Assembly (NCBI RefSeq): GCF_003852405.1
Contig: NZ_QAJM01000024.1
Coordinates: 1-64,000, forward strand
Reading direction: 5' to 3'
Origin: Pseudomonas sp. KBW05
GTDB lineage: Bacteria > Pseudomonadota > Gammaproteobacteria > Pseudomonadales > Pseudomonadaceae
Length of the DNA stretch: 64,000 nt
The position numbers and the translations under genes are program-made. Of the stretch, positions 38,761 to 47,530 are shown in pieces. Position 1 is the stretch's first letter. Each line of letters starts with the position of its first letter. The notes beneath the pieces were generated by a model. It saw only the letters and a list, made by a program, of their open reading frames with translations. It had not been told where the DNA came from and did no database searches.

Positions 38761-39837
38761 ATGAACACCCTTTTTATGCACTGCCGCCCGGGTTTTGAAG
38801 GCGAAGTCTGTTCCGAGATCGCGGAACACGCCGCGCGCCTGAACGTTTCCGGCTACGCCAAGGCCAAGACCGGCAGCGCCTGCGCCGAATTTGTCTGCAC
38901 CGAAGAAGACGGCGCCCAGCGCCTGATGCACGGCCAGCGTTTTGCCGAGCTGATCTTCCCGCGGCAGTGGGCGCGCGGGGTTTTCATCGACCTGCCGGAA
39001 ACCGACCGCATCAGCGTGATCCTCGCCCACCTGCGCGAATTCCCGGTGTGCGGCAGCCTGTGGCTGGAGATGGTCGATACCAATGACGGCAAAGAGCTGT
39101 CTAACTTTTGCAAGAAGTTCGAAGTGCACCTGCGCAAGGCGTTGCTCAACGCCGGCAAGCTGGTGGACGACCCCAGCAAGCCGCGCCTGCTGCTGACCTT
39201 CAAGAGCGGCCGCGAAGTGTTCATGGGCCTGGCCGAGTCGAACAACTCGGCGATGTGGCCGATGGGCATCCCGCGCCTCAAATTTCCGCGTGACGCGCCA
39301 AGCCGTTCGACCCTCAAGCTGGAAGAAGCCTGGCACCACTTCATCCCCCGCGACCAGTGGGACGAGCGCCTGCACGGCGACATGACCGGCGTCGACCTCG
39401 GCGCCGCGCCGGGCGGTTGGACCTGGCAACTGGTCAACCGTGGCATGCTGGTGACCGCCATCGACAACGGCCCCATGGCCGAAAGCCTGATGGACACCGG
39501 CCTGGTGCAACACTTGATGGCCGACGGTTTCACCTTCGTGCCCAAGCAGCCGGTGGACTGGATGGTGTGTGACATCGTCGAGAAACCTGCGCGCAACGCG
39601 GCGTTGCTGGAAACCTGGATTGGCGAGGGGCATTGCCGTGAGGCGGTGGTGAACCTGAAGCTGCCGATGAAGCAGCGTTATGCTGAAGTGAAGCGTTTGC
39701 TGGAACGCATTGAAGAAGGCTTCAAGGCGCGCGGCATTCGGGTGGAGATTGGCTGTAAGCAGCTTTACCACGACCGCGAGGAAGTGACGTGCCACCTGCG
39801 TCGCCTGGAAACCGCCAAGAAGCCCAAGAACCGCTGA
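38761..39837 (+). CDS. rlmM: 23S rRNA C2498 2'-O-methyltransferase RlmM
   Basis: This 358-residue protein has an N-terminal THUMP-like domain (MNTLFMHCRPGFEGEVCSEI at the start) and a C-terminal Rossmann methyltransferase with SAM motif GVDLGAAPGGWTWQLVNRG (near residues 209-227). VDWMVCDIVEKPA and VVNLKLPMKQRY supply the Asp and Lys of the K-D-K-E 2'-O-methylase set. It modifies C2498 of 23S rRNA. AGGAGAG lies 6 bp before ATG 38761. Confidence 0.95.
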   Translation: MNTLFMHCRPGFEGEVCSEIAEHAARLNVSGYAKAKTGSACAEFVCTEEDGAQRLMHGQRFAELIFPRQWARGVFIDLPETDRISVILAHLREFPVCGSLWLEMVDTNDGKELSNFCKKFEVHLRKALLNAGKLVDDPSKPRLLLTFKSGREVFMGLAESNNSAMWPMGIPRLKFPRDAPSRSTLKLEEAWHHFIPRDQWDERLHGDMTGVDLGAAPGGWTWQLVNRGMLVTAIDNGPMAESLMDTGLVQHLMADGFTFVPKQPVDWMVCDIVEKPARNAALLETWIGEGHCREAVVNLKLPMKQRYAEVKRLLERIEEGFKARGIRVEIGCKQLYHDREEVTCHLRRLETAKKPKNR

Positions 39838-39863
39838 ATACTTGAAATGACCACAAAACCCCT

Positions 39864-39966
39864 GTGGGAGCGGGCTTGCTCGCGAAAGCGGTGGTTCAGT
39901 CAAATCATCAGTGACTGGTAAACCGCATTCGCGAGCAAGCCCGCTCCCACACAAGCCCGCTCCCAC
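39864..39966. repeat. REPIN with duplicated right-hand unit
   Basis: There is one left REP core (GTGGGAGCGGGCTTGCTCGC at 39864), and its inverse on the right is followed by a second tandem CAAGCCCGCTCCCACAC unit ending at 39966. It shows the same unit-duplication tendency as the copies at 2901 and 30105, but only on one side. It lies 30 bp before tusA. Confidence 0.85.
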
Positions 39967-39996
39967 ACAAGAGCGGGCCGTTTTCAGGAGTGAGAT

Positions 39997-40248
39997 ATGA
40001 GCCAATCCCAGGATCTGCCGGTCGACGGCATCCTCGACGCCACCGGCCTCAACTGCCCCGAGCCGGTGATGATGCTGCACCAGCACATCCGCGACCTGCC
40101 GCCCGGTGGCTTGCTCAAGGTGATCGCGACCGATCCGTCGACCCGTCGCGATATCCCCAAGTTCTGCGTGTTCCTTGACCACGAGCTGGTGGATCAGCAG
40201 GAACAGGCCGGTACGTACCTGTACTGGATCCGCAAGAAGTCCGCTTAA
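39997..40248 (+). CDS. tusA: sulfur-relay protein TusA
   Basis: This 83-residue SirA/TusA-fold protein has the persulfide cysteine in the conserved [14 protein letters not shown] motif (Cys near residue 20). It passes sulfur from a cysteine desulfurase toward tRNA thiolation and cofactor pathways in the cytosol. Its TAA overlaps the reverse stop of the MATE gene (TTAA at 40245-40248), so the two converge with shared bases. Confidence 0.95.
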   Translation: MSQSQDLPVDGILDATGLNCPEPVMMLHQHIRDLPPGGLLKVIATDPSTRRDIPKFCVFLDHELVDQQEQAGTYLYWIRKKSA

Positions 40249-41639
40249 CCCACGGCCTTGGCCGCGCGAATGCGTCGGCGTGCACTGCGCGCCAGGCGCA
40301 CCAGCAACATCCCCGCCGCACAGCTCAGGCCGACGATCAGGCCCTGCCACAAACCGCTCGGGCCGCTTGCTGCGCCGAGCCAGTCGGTGAGCCCCAGCGC
40401 ATAGCCGACCGGCAGCCCGACGCCCCAATAGGCAAACAGCGTCAGCACCATGGTCACCCGGGTGTCCTGGTAGCCGCGCAGTGCGCCGGCAGCCGTGACC
40501 TGGATCGAGTCGGAAAACTGGAACAGCGCGGAAAATACGATCAGCGTCGATGCCAGGTGAATCACGATCGGGTCCGGGGTATAGATCGCCGCAATCTGCT
40601 CGCGAAACACCAGCATCAGGCTGCACGACAGGCAGGCGTAGGCCACCGCGGTGCCCATGCCGACCCCGGCGGCAAAGCGTGCCTCACGCGGCTCGCCGCG
40701 CCCGAGGGCCTGGCCGACGCGCACGGTGACGGCCATGCTCAGGGAGTAGGGGATCATGAACACCAGCGAGCTGACGTTCAGGGCGATTTGATGGCCGGAC
40801 ACCACGGTGGCCCCGAGGCTGCCCAATAGCAGCGCAATCACCGCAAAAATGCTCGATTCGGCAAAGATCGCGATGCCAATCGGCAGACCGATGCCCAGTA
40901 CACGCTTGATCACCGCCCATTGCGGCCAGTCGAAGCGCTTGAACAGTTCGCTGCTCTGGTAGGCCGGCCCGAAACGTGTCCATACGGCCAGGCCAATCGC
41001 CATCGCCCACATCGAAATGGCCGTGGCCCAGCCGCAGCCTACGCCGCCCATGGCCGGCAGGCCGAGGTGACCGTAGATGAAGATGTAGTTCATCGGAATA
41101 TTCAGCGCCAGGCCGAACAGCCCCATGACCATGCTCGGCCGCGTGCGCCCCAGGCCATCGCTGAAACAGCGCAGCACGTAGTACAGCGCGATGGCCGGCA
41201 TGCCAGCGGCGATACCGTGCAGGTAGCCCATGGACGGCGCGATCAGGTCGGCTTCGACCTTCATGGCGTGCAGGATCGGTTCGGCGCACAACAGCAACAG
41301 CGCCCCCATGATCCCGACTACGACTGCCAGCCACAGCGACTGACGTACCAACGGTCCGATCTCGCTGAAGTGGCCGGCGCCGAAACGCTGGGCGACTTTG
41401 GGCGTAGTGGCCAGCAGCGTGCCGCTCATCAGCAAGTACACCGGAATCCAGATCGAATTGCCCAGGCCCACCGCCGCCAAATCCTGCGGGCTGACACGCC
41501 CGGCCATCACCGCATCGACAAAGCTCATCGCGGTCGTGGCCAACTGGCCGATCATGATCGGCAGGGCGAGCGTCAGCAGGTCGCGCACTTCCCGGCTGAT
41601 GCGGGCGGGGCGGGTGAGGGCGGCGGTGGCAGTGTTCAC
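40245..41639 (-). CDS. MATE-family multidrug efflux transporter
   Basis: This 464-residue polytopic membrane protein has about twelve hydrophobic helices. The two-lobed MATE pattern is indicated by [25 protein letters not shown] (residues 21-45) and the mirror region [24 protein letters not shown] (near 250). It resembles NorM/PmpM exporters that expel cationic drugs using Na+ or H+. It uses a GTG start at 41639. It converges on tusA with overlapping stop codons. Confidence 0.9.
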   Translation of the reverse strand: MNTATAALTRPARISREVRDLLTLALPIMIGQLATTAMSFVDAVMAGRVSPQDLAAVGLGNSIWIPVYLLMSGTLLATTPKVAQRFGAGHFSEIGPLVRQSLWLAVVVGIMGALLLLCAEPILHAMKVEADLIAPSMGYLHGIAAGMPAIALYYVLRCFSDGLGRTRPSMVMGLFGLALNIPMNYIFIYGHLGLPAMGGVGCGWATAISMWAMAIGLAVWTRFGPAYQSSELFKRFDWPQWAVIKRVLGIGLPIGIAIFAESSIFAVIALLLGSLGATVVSGHQIALNVSSLVFMIPYSLSMAVTVRVGQALGRGEPREARFAAGVGMGTAVAYACLSCSLMLVFREQIAAIYTPDPIVIHLASTLIVFSALFQFSDSIQVTAAGALRGYQDTRVTMVLTLFAYWGVGLPVGYALGLTDWLGAASGPSGLWQGLIVGLSCAAGMLLVRLARSARRRIRAAKAVG

Positions 41640-41760
41640 GTACGGGTGTCCAGGAGTAAAGGGAGGCGCAAGGACGGCGGATTCTACGCCTTGACATGAT
41701 GGTCAGGAAAAATCCTGTGTTAGCGATTTGTAAGCGCTGTCTCAAACACCACAAATCCCC

Positions 41761-41880
41761 TGTGTGAGCGGGCTTGTGTGGGAGCGGGCTTGCTCGCGAA
41801 TGCGGTGGGTCAGTAACAAATCAGTCGCCTGACACGCCGCCTTCGCGAGCAAGCCCGCTCCCACACAAGCCCTCCCACAT
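41761..41880. repeat. REPIN immediately upstream of pdxB
   Basis: Left side TGTGTGAGCGGGCTTGTG then a full REP core; right side the inverse core then ACAAGCCCTCCCACAT. The outer units are diverged copies of the inner core, so this is another tandem-unit REPIN. It ends only 40 bp before the pdxB start. Confidence 0.85.
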
Positions 41881-41920
41881 GGGATGTGTGTACACTGCGG
41901 GTCCGCGAAAGGAGCCTGCC

Positions 41921-43063
41921 ATGTTGATTGTTGCCGACGAAAATATTCCGCTGCTCGACGCCTTCTTCGAAGGGTTTGGCGAGATCCGCCGCGTGCCCGG
42001 CCGTGCCATCGACCGCGCCACGGTCGAGCAGGCCGATGTGCTGCTGGTGCGTTCGGTGACCAACGTCAACCGCGCGCTCTTGGAAGGCACGTCGGTTAAG
42101 TTTGTCGGCACCTGCACCATCGGCACCGATCACCTGGACCTGGATTACTTCAAGCAGGCCGGCATCCAGTGGTCCAGCGCCCCCGGCTGCAATGCGCGGG
42201 GCGTGGTGGACTACGTGCTGGGCAGCCTGCAGACCCTGGCCGAGATCGAAGGCGCCGACCTCAATCAGCGCACTTACGGCATTGTCGGTGCTGGCGAAGT
42301 CGGCGGGCGGCTGGTCAAGGTGCTCAAGGGCCTGGGCTGGAACGTGCTGGTGTGTGATCCGCCCCGGCAGAGCGCCGAAGGGGGCGATTACGTCAGCCTG
42401 GAGCAGATCATCGAGCAGTGTGATGTGATCAGCCTGCACACGCCGCTGACCAAGTCCGGCAAGGGCTCCACCTGGCACCTGTTCGACCGCCAGCGCCTTG
42501 ATCAACTCAAGCCCGGCACCTGGCTGATCAACGCCAGCCGTGGCCCGGTGGTGGACAACGCGGCCCTGCGCGAGGTGTTGCTGGAGCGCGAAGACCTGCA
42601 AGCGGTGCTCGATGTGTGGGAGGGCGAGCCTGCGGTGGATGTCGATCTGGCTGACCTGTGCGTGCTGGCCACGCCCCATATCGCCGGTTACAGCCTGGAA
42701 GGTCGCCAGCGCGGCACGGCGCAGATCTACCAGGCGTTCTGTGCACATCTGGGGCAGGAACCGAGCATTCAACTGAGTGACCTGCTGCCGCCGTTGTGGC
42801 TGGCCGAGGTGCATCTGAATGCCGAAACCGATCCGGCCTGGGCGCTGGCGACCTTGTGCCGCAGTGTGTACGACCCACGCCGCGATGATGCGGATTTCCG
42901 CCGCAGCCTTGTAGGTACCGTGGAAGAGCAGCGCAAGGCTTTTGACCTGCTGCGCAAGCATTACCCGGCACGCCGCGAGATCGATGGCTTGAAGGTGCGT
43001 ATCAATGGGGAGTCTGCAGCGCTGGCAAGTATCGTGTCGGCATTGGGCGCGACGGTCATTTAA
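41921..43063 (+). CDS. pdxB: erythronate-4-phosphate dehydrogenase
   Basis: This 380-residue D-2-hydroxyacid dehydrogenase-family enzyme of pyridoxal phosphate synthesis oxidises 4-phospho-D-erythronate. [20 protein letters not shown] opens the protein. The NAD loop is [18 protein letters not shown] (near residues 117-134), the Arg is in [13 protein letters not shown] (near 199-211), and His is in [17 protein letters not shown] (near 248-264). A PdxB-specific C-terminal dimerisation domain follows. ATG 41921 with AAAGGAG upstream was chosen because longer frames run into the REPIN. Confidence 0.95.
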   Translation: MLIVADENIPLLDAFFEGFGEIRRVPGRAIDRATVEQADVLLVRSVTNVNRALLEGTSVKFVGTCTIGTDHLDLDYFKQAGIQWSSAPGCNARGVVDYVLGSLQTLAEIEGADLNQRTYGIVGAGEVGGRLVKVLKGLGWNVLVCDPPRQSAEGGDYVSLEQIIEQCDVISLHTPLTKSGKGSTWHLFDRQRLDQLKPGTWLINASRGPVVDNAALREVLLEREDLQAVLDVWEGEPAVDVDLADLCVLATPHIAGYSLEGRQRGTAQIYQAFCAHLGQEPSIQLSDLLPPLWLAEVHLNAETDPAWALATLCRSVYDPRRDDADFRRSLVGTVEEQRKAFDLLRKHYPARREIDGLKVRINGESAALASIVSALGATVI

Positions 43064-43074
43064 TCCCATAAAAA

Positions 43075-43095
43075 ACCCGGCCACCTGGGCCGGGT
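43075..43095 (-). terminator. intrinsic terminator of the PA1571-like gene
   Basis: An 8-bp stem ACCCGGCC / GGCCGGGT with a 5-base loop is followed, on the minus strand, by TTTTTATGGG. It lies 20 bp after the minus-strand stop at 43115. For pdxB on the plus strand it lacks a T-run but may still help. Confidence 0.8.
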
Positions 43096-43114
43096 CAGAA
43101 AGAGCTTGGGCGCT

Positions 43115-43294
43115 TCAGCCTTGCTTGGCAGGCGTGACCAGTCGCTGTTCCAGCTCGCGGCACGCTTGCTGGATCATGTCTTCGGTAATCGGCACTTCGC
43201 GGCCTTGGGCGTCGATGATCGAGCAACCCAGGTTGGCCTGATGCGCTGTGCGGACGACTTCTACTTTGTCAGTGCTGCTAGTGTGCAAGGTCAT
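43115..43294 (-). CDS. PA1571-family small protein
   Basis: This 59-residue protein starts MTLHTSSTDKVEVVRTAHQA, followed by GCSIIDAQGREVPITEDMIQQACRELE. It is polar and soluble, without signal or membrane segments, and resembles the PA1571 family of small Pseudomonas proteins. The ATG at 43294 has AGGAG 7 bp upstream, while the five-codon longer frame has none. It is followed by a clear terminator on its own strand. The function is unknown. Confidence 0.8.
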   Translation of the reverse strand: MTLHTSSTDKVEVVRTAHQANLGCSIIDAQGREVPITEDMIQQACRELEQRLVTPAKQG

Positions 43295-43549
43295 GGCCTG
43301 TCTCCTCATCAGGTTGTGTACCTACTCTAATTCCCCCGCGTGACCGCGCTGTTACAACTCCTTGCAAGATCACCGGTTCGAACCCTCAGTCCACCAGAAA
43401 CCGCTACAAATTTCCAGCCGGGCATTAGACCGATAGCCTCTAGGGGCCCATATCGGCGGGCATAATTAACCTGACTCATTGTTATTTACCCAAGTTCCCC
43501 CAATGTTGCTGTGTAGATACCTATCCTCCTTGCGCAGGTGAAGCCCTCC

Positions 43550-45325
43550 ATGTTCTCGATCCGTCAACGCCGTGCGATTCGCCTGGCCAGCCGCTTTATT
43601 GCGCCCTATCGCTGGCAGGCGTTGGGTGCCTTGCTGGCGCTGATTGTCACGGCGGGCATCACCTTGTCCATGGGGCAGGGCATCCGCCTGCTGGTGGACC
43701 AGGGCTTCATGACCCAGTCACCGCACCTGCTCAACCAGTCCATCGGCTTGTTCATGCTGCTGGTGCTGGGCCTGGCCGTGGGCACCTTTGCGCGGTTCTA
43801 CCTGGTGTCGTGGATCGGCGAGCGGGTAGTGGCGGACATCCGGCGCCAAGTGTTCAACCACCTGATCTACCTGCATCCCGGCTTCTACGAGAACAACCGC
43901 AGCTCGGAAATCCAGTCACGGCTGACCACCGACACCACGTTGCTGCAATCGGTAATCGGCTCTTCGCTGTCGCTGTTCCTGCGCAATGCCTTGATGGTGA
44001 TCGGCGGCATCGTGTTGCTGTTTGTCACCAACCCCAAGCTCACCAGCATCGTGGTGGTGGCGTTGCCGCTGGTGTTGGCGCCGATCCTGATCTTCGGCCG
44101 CCGCGTGCGCAGCCTGTCGCGCCAGAGCCAGGACCGCATCGCGGACGTGGGCAGCTACGTGTCCGAGACCCTTGGCCAGATCAAGACCGTGCAGGCCTAC
44201 AACCACCAGGTACAGGACGAAAAGCGCTTCGCTGTGACCGTGGAAGAGGCGTTTACCACGGCGCGCAAGCGCATCCTCCAACGCGCGTGGCTGATTACCC
44301 TGGTGATCATGCTGGTGCTGGGGGCGGTGGGCGTGATGCTGTGGGTTGGCGGCATGGACGTGATCAATGGGCGCATTTCCGGCGGTGAGCTGGCGGCGTT
44401 CGTGTTCTACAGCCTGATCGTCGGCAGTGCGGTCGGCACCCTCAGCGAAGTGCTAGGCGAGTTGCAGCGCGCCGCCGGTGCGGCCGAGCGCATTGGTGAA
44501 TTGCTGCAGTCGAGCAACGAGATCCAGGCGCCGGTCACTGGCACGGTCCAACTGCCGGGGCGGGTCAGCGGGCGTATGGAGCTGCAAGACCTGCGCTTTT
44601 CTTACCCGTCGCGGCCCGACAGCTACGCCATCGACGGCCTGAATCTGACGATCAATCCCGGTGAAACCCTGGCGCTGGTCGGCCCGTCCGGCGCGGGAAA
44701 ATCGACTATCTTCGATCTGTTGCTGCGCTTCTATGACCCCCAGCACGGTCGCATCCTGATCGAAGGCCTGCCGCTGACCGAGCTAGACCCCATGGACCTG
44801 CGCCGTCACTTCGCCCTGGTGTCCCAAAGCCCGGCGCTGTTTTTCGGCAGCGTCGAAGAGAACATCCGCTACGGCAACCCGTCCGCCACCCAGGAACAGG
44901 TCGAAGCCGCCGCACGCATCGCCCACGCCCACGATTTCATCCTGCAAATGCCCGACGGTTACCAGACCCACCTGGGCGACGGCGGCATGGGCCTTTCCGG
45001 CGGCCAGCGCCAACGCCTGGCCATCGCCCGCGCCTTGCTGGTGGATGCGCCGATCTTGTTGCTGGACGAAGCCACCAGCGCGCTGGATGCGCAGAGTGAG
45101 CATTTGATCCAGCAAGCGCTGCCGCAACTGATGCAAGGGCGCACCACGCTGGTGATCGCCCATCGACTGGCGACGGTGAAGAACGCCGACCGGATTGCGG
45201 TGATGGACCAGGGCAAGCTGGTGGCGGTGGGCACGCATCAGCAGTTGATTGCGAGCAATCCGTTGTATGCGCGGTTGGCGGCCTTGCAGTTCAGTGATGG
45301 GGTTGAAGAACAGGTTTCACACTAA
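43550..45325 (+). CDS. ABC exporter, fused permease and ATPase (MsbA/lipid-exporter like)
   Basis: This 591-residue half-transporter has an N-terminal membrane domain of six helices (first GALLALIVTAGITLSMGQG) and a C-terminal nucleotide-binding domain. That domain has Walker A LVGPSGAGKSTIFDL, the signature MGLSGGQRQRLAIARA, Walker B ILLLDEATSALDAQ and the H-loop VIAHRLATV. It should work as a homodimer exporting a lipid, drug or peptide. The ATG at 43550 was preferred (AGGTG nine bases upstream) over the in-frame GTG at 43538. Confidence 0.9.
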   Translation: MFSIRQRRAIRLASRFIAPYRWQALGALLALIVTAGITLSMGQGIRLLVDQGFMTQSPHLLNQSIGLFMLLVLGLAVGTFARFYLVSWIGERVVADIRRQVFNHLIYLHPGFYENNRSSEIQSRLTTDTTLLQSVIGSSLSLFLRNALMVIGGIVLLFVTNPKLTSIVVVALPLVLAPILIFGRRVRSLSRQSQDRIADVGSYVSETLGQIKTVQAYNHQVQDEKRFAVTVEEAFTTARKRILQRAWLITLVIMLVLGAVGVMLWVGGMDVINGRISGGELAAFVFYSLIVGSAVGTLSEVLGELQRAAGAAERIGELLQSSNEIQAPVTGTVQLPGRVSGRMELQDLRFSYPSRPDSYAIDGLNLTINPGETLALVGPSGAGKSTIFDLLLRFYDPQHGRILIEGLPLTELDPMDLRRHFALVSQSPALFFGSVEENIRYGNPSATQEQVEAAARIAHAHDFILQMPDGYQTHLGDGGMGLSGGQRQRLAIARALLVDAPILLLDEATSALDAQSEHLIQQALPQLMQGRTTLVIAHRLATVKNADRIAVMDQGKLVAVGTHQQLIASNPLYARLAALQFSDGVEEQVSH

Positions 45326-45340
45326 ACGCCAGCCCATAAA

Positions 45341-45370
45341 AAATGCCCGCATCTCTCAATGCGGGCATTT
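45341..45370. terminator. bidirectional intrinsic terminator between the ABC exporter and slt
   Basis: A 12-bp stem AAATGCCCGCAT / ATGCGGGCATTT has a 6-base loop, with A-run before and T-run after. It serves both convergent genes. Confidence 0.9.
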
Positions 45371-45388
45371 TCATTGCTGCTTTACGCC

Positions 45389-47317
45389 TTACTGATCATC
45401 AAAATAACGCTCATGCCAATCCACCAGCGGCTGCGGTGAGTTGAGCTTCTGCCCGTAGATCACCGAATAAGACAGCACGTTCTGCACATACTGGCGGGTT
45501 TCGTCGAATGGGATGCTTTCTACCCATACGTCGAAACTCAGGTGGTCGGCGCCACGCAGCCATTGGCGCACGCGGCCGGGGCCGGCGTTGTAGGCGGCGG
45601 AGGCGAGCACGCGGTTGCCGTTGAACTGGCTGTGCACCTGGCTCAGGTAGGCGGCGCCGAGCTGGATGTTTTTGTCCGGGTCGAGCACTTGGGCCGGGGA
45701 GGCCAGGGGGATGCTGAATTTGCGTGCAGTCTCTTTGGCCGTGCCGGGCATCAGTTGCATCAGGCCGCTGGCGCCGACGCCGGAGCGCGCGTCGTCCATG
45801 AAGGCGCTTTCCTGGCGGGTGATGGCGAACACCCAGCTCGAATGCAGGCCACGCACCTTGGCTTCGCGCACCAGGGTGTCGCGGTGGGCCATCGGGAAGC
45901 GGATGTCCAGGTCGTCCCAGTACTGCGCCTGGCTGATGGTGCGGATCGCCGGGAAGTACCACTTCATGTCGTAGGCCAGCTTGGCCTGGGCGACCATTTC
46001 ATCGCGGTTGAAGTGGCGGCTGACGTGGTACCACTCACGGCGGCCATCGACGATCTGGCCGCGGGCGTAGAACTCCAGGGCACGGCGTACGCCTGGGGTG
46101 TTGCGCACTTTGTTGACCAGCGCCTGGCTCATCACCAGCGGTCGGTTGGTCAACTGGTACGGGGATTTGGAGCGGTCGGCAGCGAGGAAGCCGTAAAAAT
46201 CACGCTCCTTGGCCACGTTTTTGTAGAGCACCAGCGCTTGCGGGTTTTTCGGCTCGGCCAGTTCCAGGCTGCGGGCCTGCCAGTAGCGCCAGCGGTTGGT
46301 GGTCGCCAGATCCTGTGGGAGCTTGCGGGTGAGCTGGTAGGCATCTTCCCAGCGTGCCAGGCGCAACAGCAGGCGCAGACGCCATTCGGACACGGTGTTG
46401 TCGCGCAATTCCGGGTCGTATTGGGTCATCACGTCGAGGGCGCGCGGGTCGTAGCGACGGGCCAGAGTCAGGCCGATTTCGCGGGCGATCGACACTTTTT
46501 CGTCACGGGAGAAGTGCATGCTGCTGGCGTAGCCGTCGAGCAGGGCCATGGCCTTGTCCGGGTCCTGGCGCGCCAGACGGCGCAGGCCCAGGCCCACGGC
46601 GTCAGACATGGCTTCGTTGACCGGCCGGAAGCGCGACGGGTCGCCGAGCATGTCGGGTTTTTGCGCCACGTCCACCATCAAGCGGCCTTGGGCACCCAAG
46701 GTGGGCAGGGTTTTTACCAGGCTGTTGGCCAGCGCGTAGTTGCGCGCTTCGGCGGCGAGCTTGGCGCGGTCCCAGATCTTCTGCTCGGTGAGTTGGCCAT
46801 CGGCGGCCCATTGGGCAAAGGTGGCATCACAGGCGGCAGGCTGGGACTTGCCGGTCAGCCAGAGCTTTTCGGTGGTCTTGTAGCCTTCGGCCTTCAAATT
46901 ATGGGTGAGCTGGAACTGGCCGTGCAGGCAATCCAGCTCGACGAAATTGAGCTTGGGGTCGTAGTACTTTTCAAAGGTCTGCCAGTCGCCACGGTCGGCC
47001 AGCCAGCGCAACCAGCGCAACTTCATCCAGTTGGCCTGGGGCAGGTCGCCGTTTTTGCCGAGGAACTGTTCGATTTCCTCGTTGCTCGCGGTTTTCAGGC
47101 GCGCAGTCAACTCGTCATAGGCCAGGTACGGCGTCAGCGGATAGTCGGCCAGCGCCTGGCTGTATTGCATGTAAGGGCCGGAATCACCCTTGGCCAGGGC
47201 GCGCTTGGCTTCATCGTAATACTGGCGTTGGGTGGTGAGGTCCACGGCCTGGGCAGATTGGGCGGCAGTGGCGGAAAGAAGCAGACAAGATAAAAAGTTG
47301 AAAAGGCGACTGCGCAT
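45389..47317 (-). CDS. slt: soluble lytic murein transglycosylase
   Basis: This 642-residue periplasmic muramidase has a signal peptide (MRSRLFNFLSCLLLSATAAQSAQA, residues 1-24), a long superhelical U/L domain of helical repeats (about 30-470), and a C-terminal SLT goose-lysozyme-like domain. That domain has the catalytic Glu in FAITRQESAFMDDARSG, then GLMQLMPGTAKETA and AAYNAGPGRVRQWL. It cleaves glycan strands to 1,6-anhydromuropeptides, the substrates that NagZ (60966) later processes. The start was chosen at 47317 so that the signal peptide is N-terminal. Confidence 0.94.
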   Translation of the reverse strand: MRSRLFNFLSCLLLSATAAQSAQAVDLTTQRQYYDEAKRALAKGDSGPYMQYSQALADYPLTPYLAYDELTARLKTASNEEIEQFLGKNGDLPQANWMKLRWLRWLADRGDWQTFEKYYDPKLNFVELDCLHGQFQLTHNLKAEGYKTTEKLWLTGKSQPAACDATFAQWAADGQLTEQKIWDRAKLAAEARNYALANSLVKTLPTLGAQGRLMVDVAQKPDMLGDPSRFRPVNEAMSDAVGLGLRRLARQDPDKAMALLDGYASSMHFSRDEKVSIAREIGLTLARRYDPRALDVMTQYDPELRDNTVSEWRLRLLLRLARWEDAYQLTRKLPQDLATTNRWRYWQARSLELAEPKNPQALVLYKNVAKERDFYGFLAADRSKSPYQLTNRPLVMSQALVNKVRNTPGVRRALEFYARGQIVDGRREWYHVSRHFNRDEMVAQAKLAYDMKWYFPAIRTISQAQYWDDLDIRFPMAHRDTLVREAKVRGLHSSWVFAITRQESAFMDDARSGVGASGLMQLMPGTAKETARKFSIPLASPAQVLDPDKNIQLGAAYLSQVHSQFNGNRVLASAAYNAGPGRVRQWLRGADHLSFDVWVESIPFDETRQYVQNVLSYSVIYGQKLNSPQPLVDWHERYFDDQ

Positions 47318-47530
47318 GAGACGTCCGTGCAGAGAAATCACGAATAGCGCCGGCGCGGCCGACACTGATTGCCCCTAGCTTAGCCTTTTGCTCGACGCAG
47401 GCGAAAGCTTTGCCAGCCGGTTCGTTCAGGTTGCTCGGAAATGTCCTACAGAACGTGTCTATATAGAAAATGCCAGCCGCATCCCACCCCTAACTCAGGT
47501 AGAATGCGCGCCCAGTTTTTGGAGAAGCGT

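Noticed and set aside
38701-40626. Very long minus-strand open frame (641 codons) covering rlmM and tusA
   Set aside because: High-GC codon bias leaves the opposite strand open. The translation is low-complexity and crosses a REPIN, whereas rlmM and tusA on the plus strand carry full family motifs.
43355-43400. tRNA-like 3' end (CCGGTTCGAACCC ... GTCCACCAGAAA)
   Set aside because: It has TTCGAA and a CCA end, but the distance between the T-loop and CCA is too short for a T stem plus a 7-bp acceptor, and no matching 5' half or anticodon arm lies upstream. At most it is a decayed remnant.
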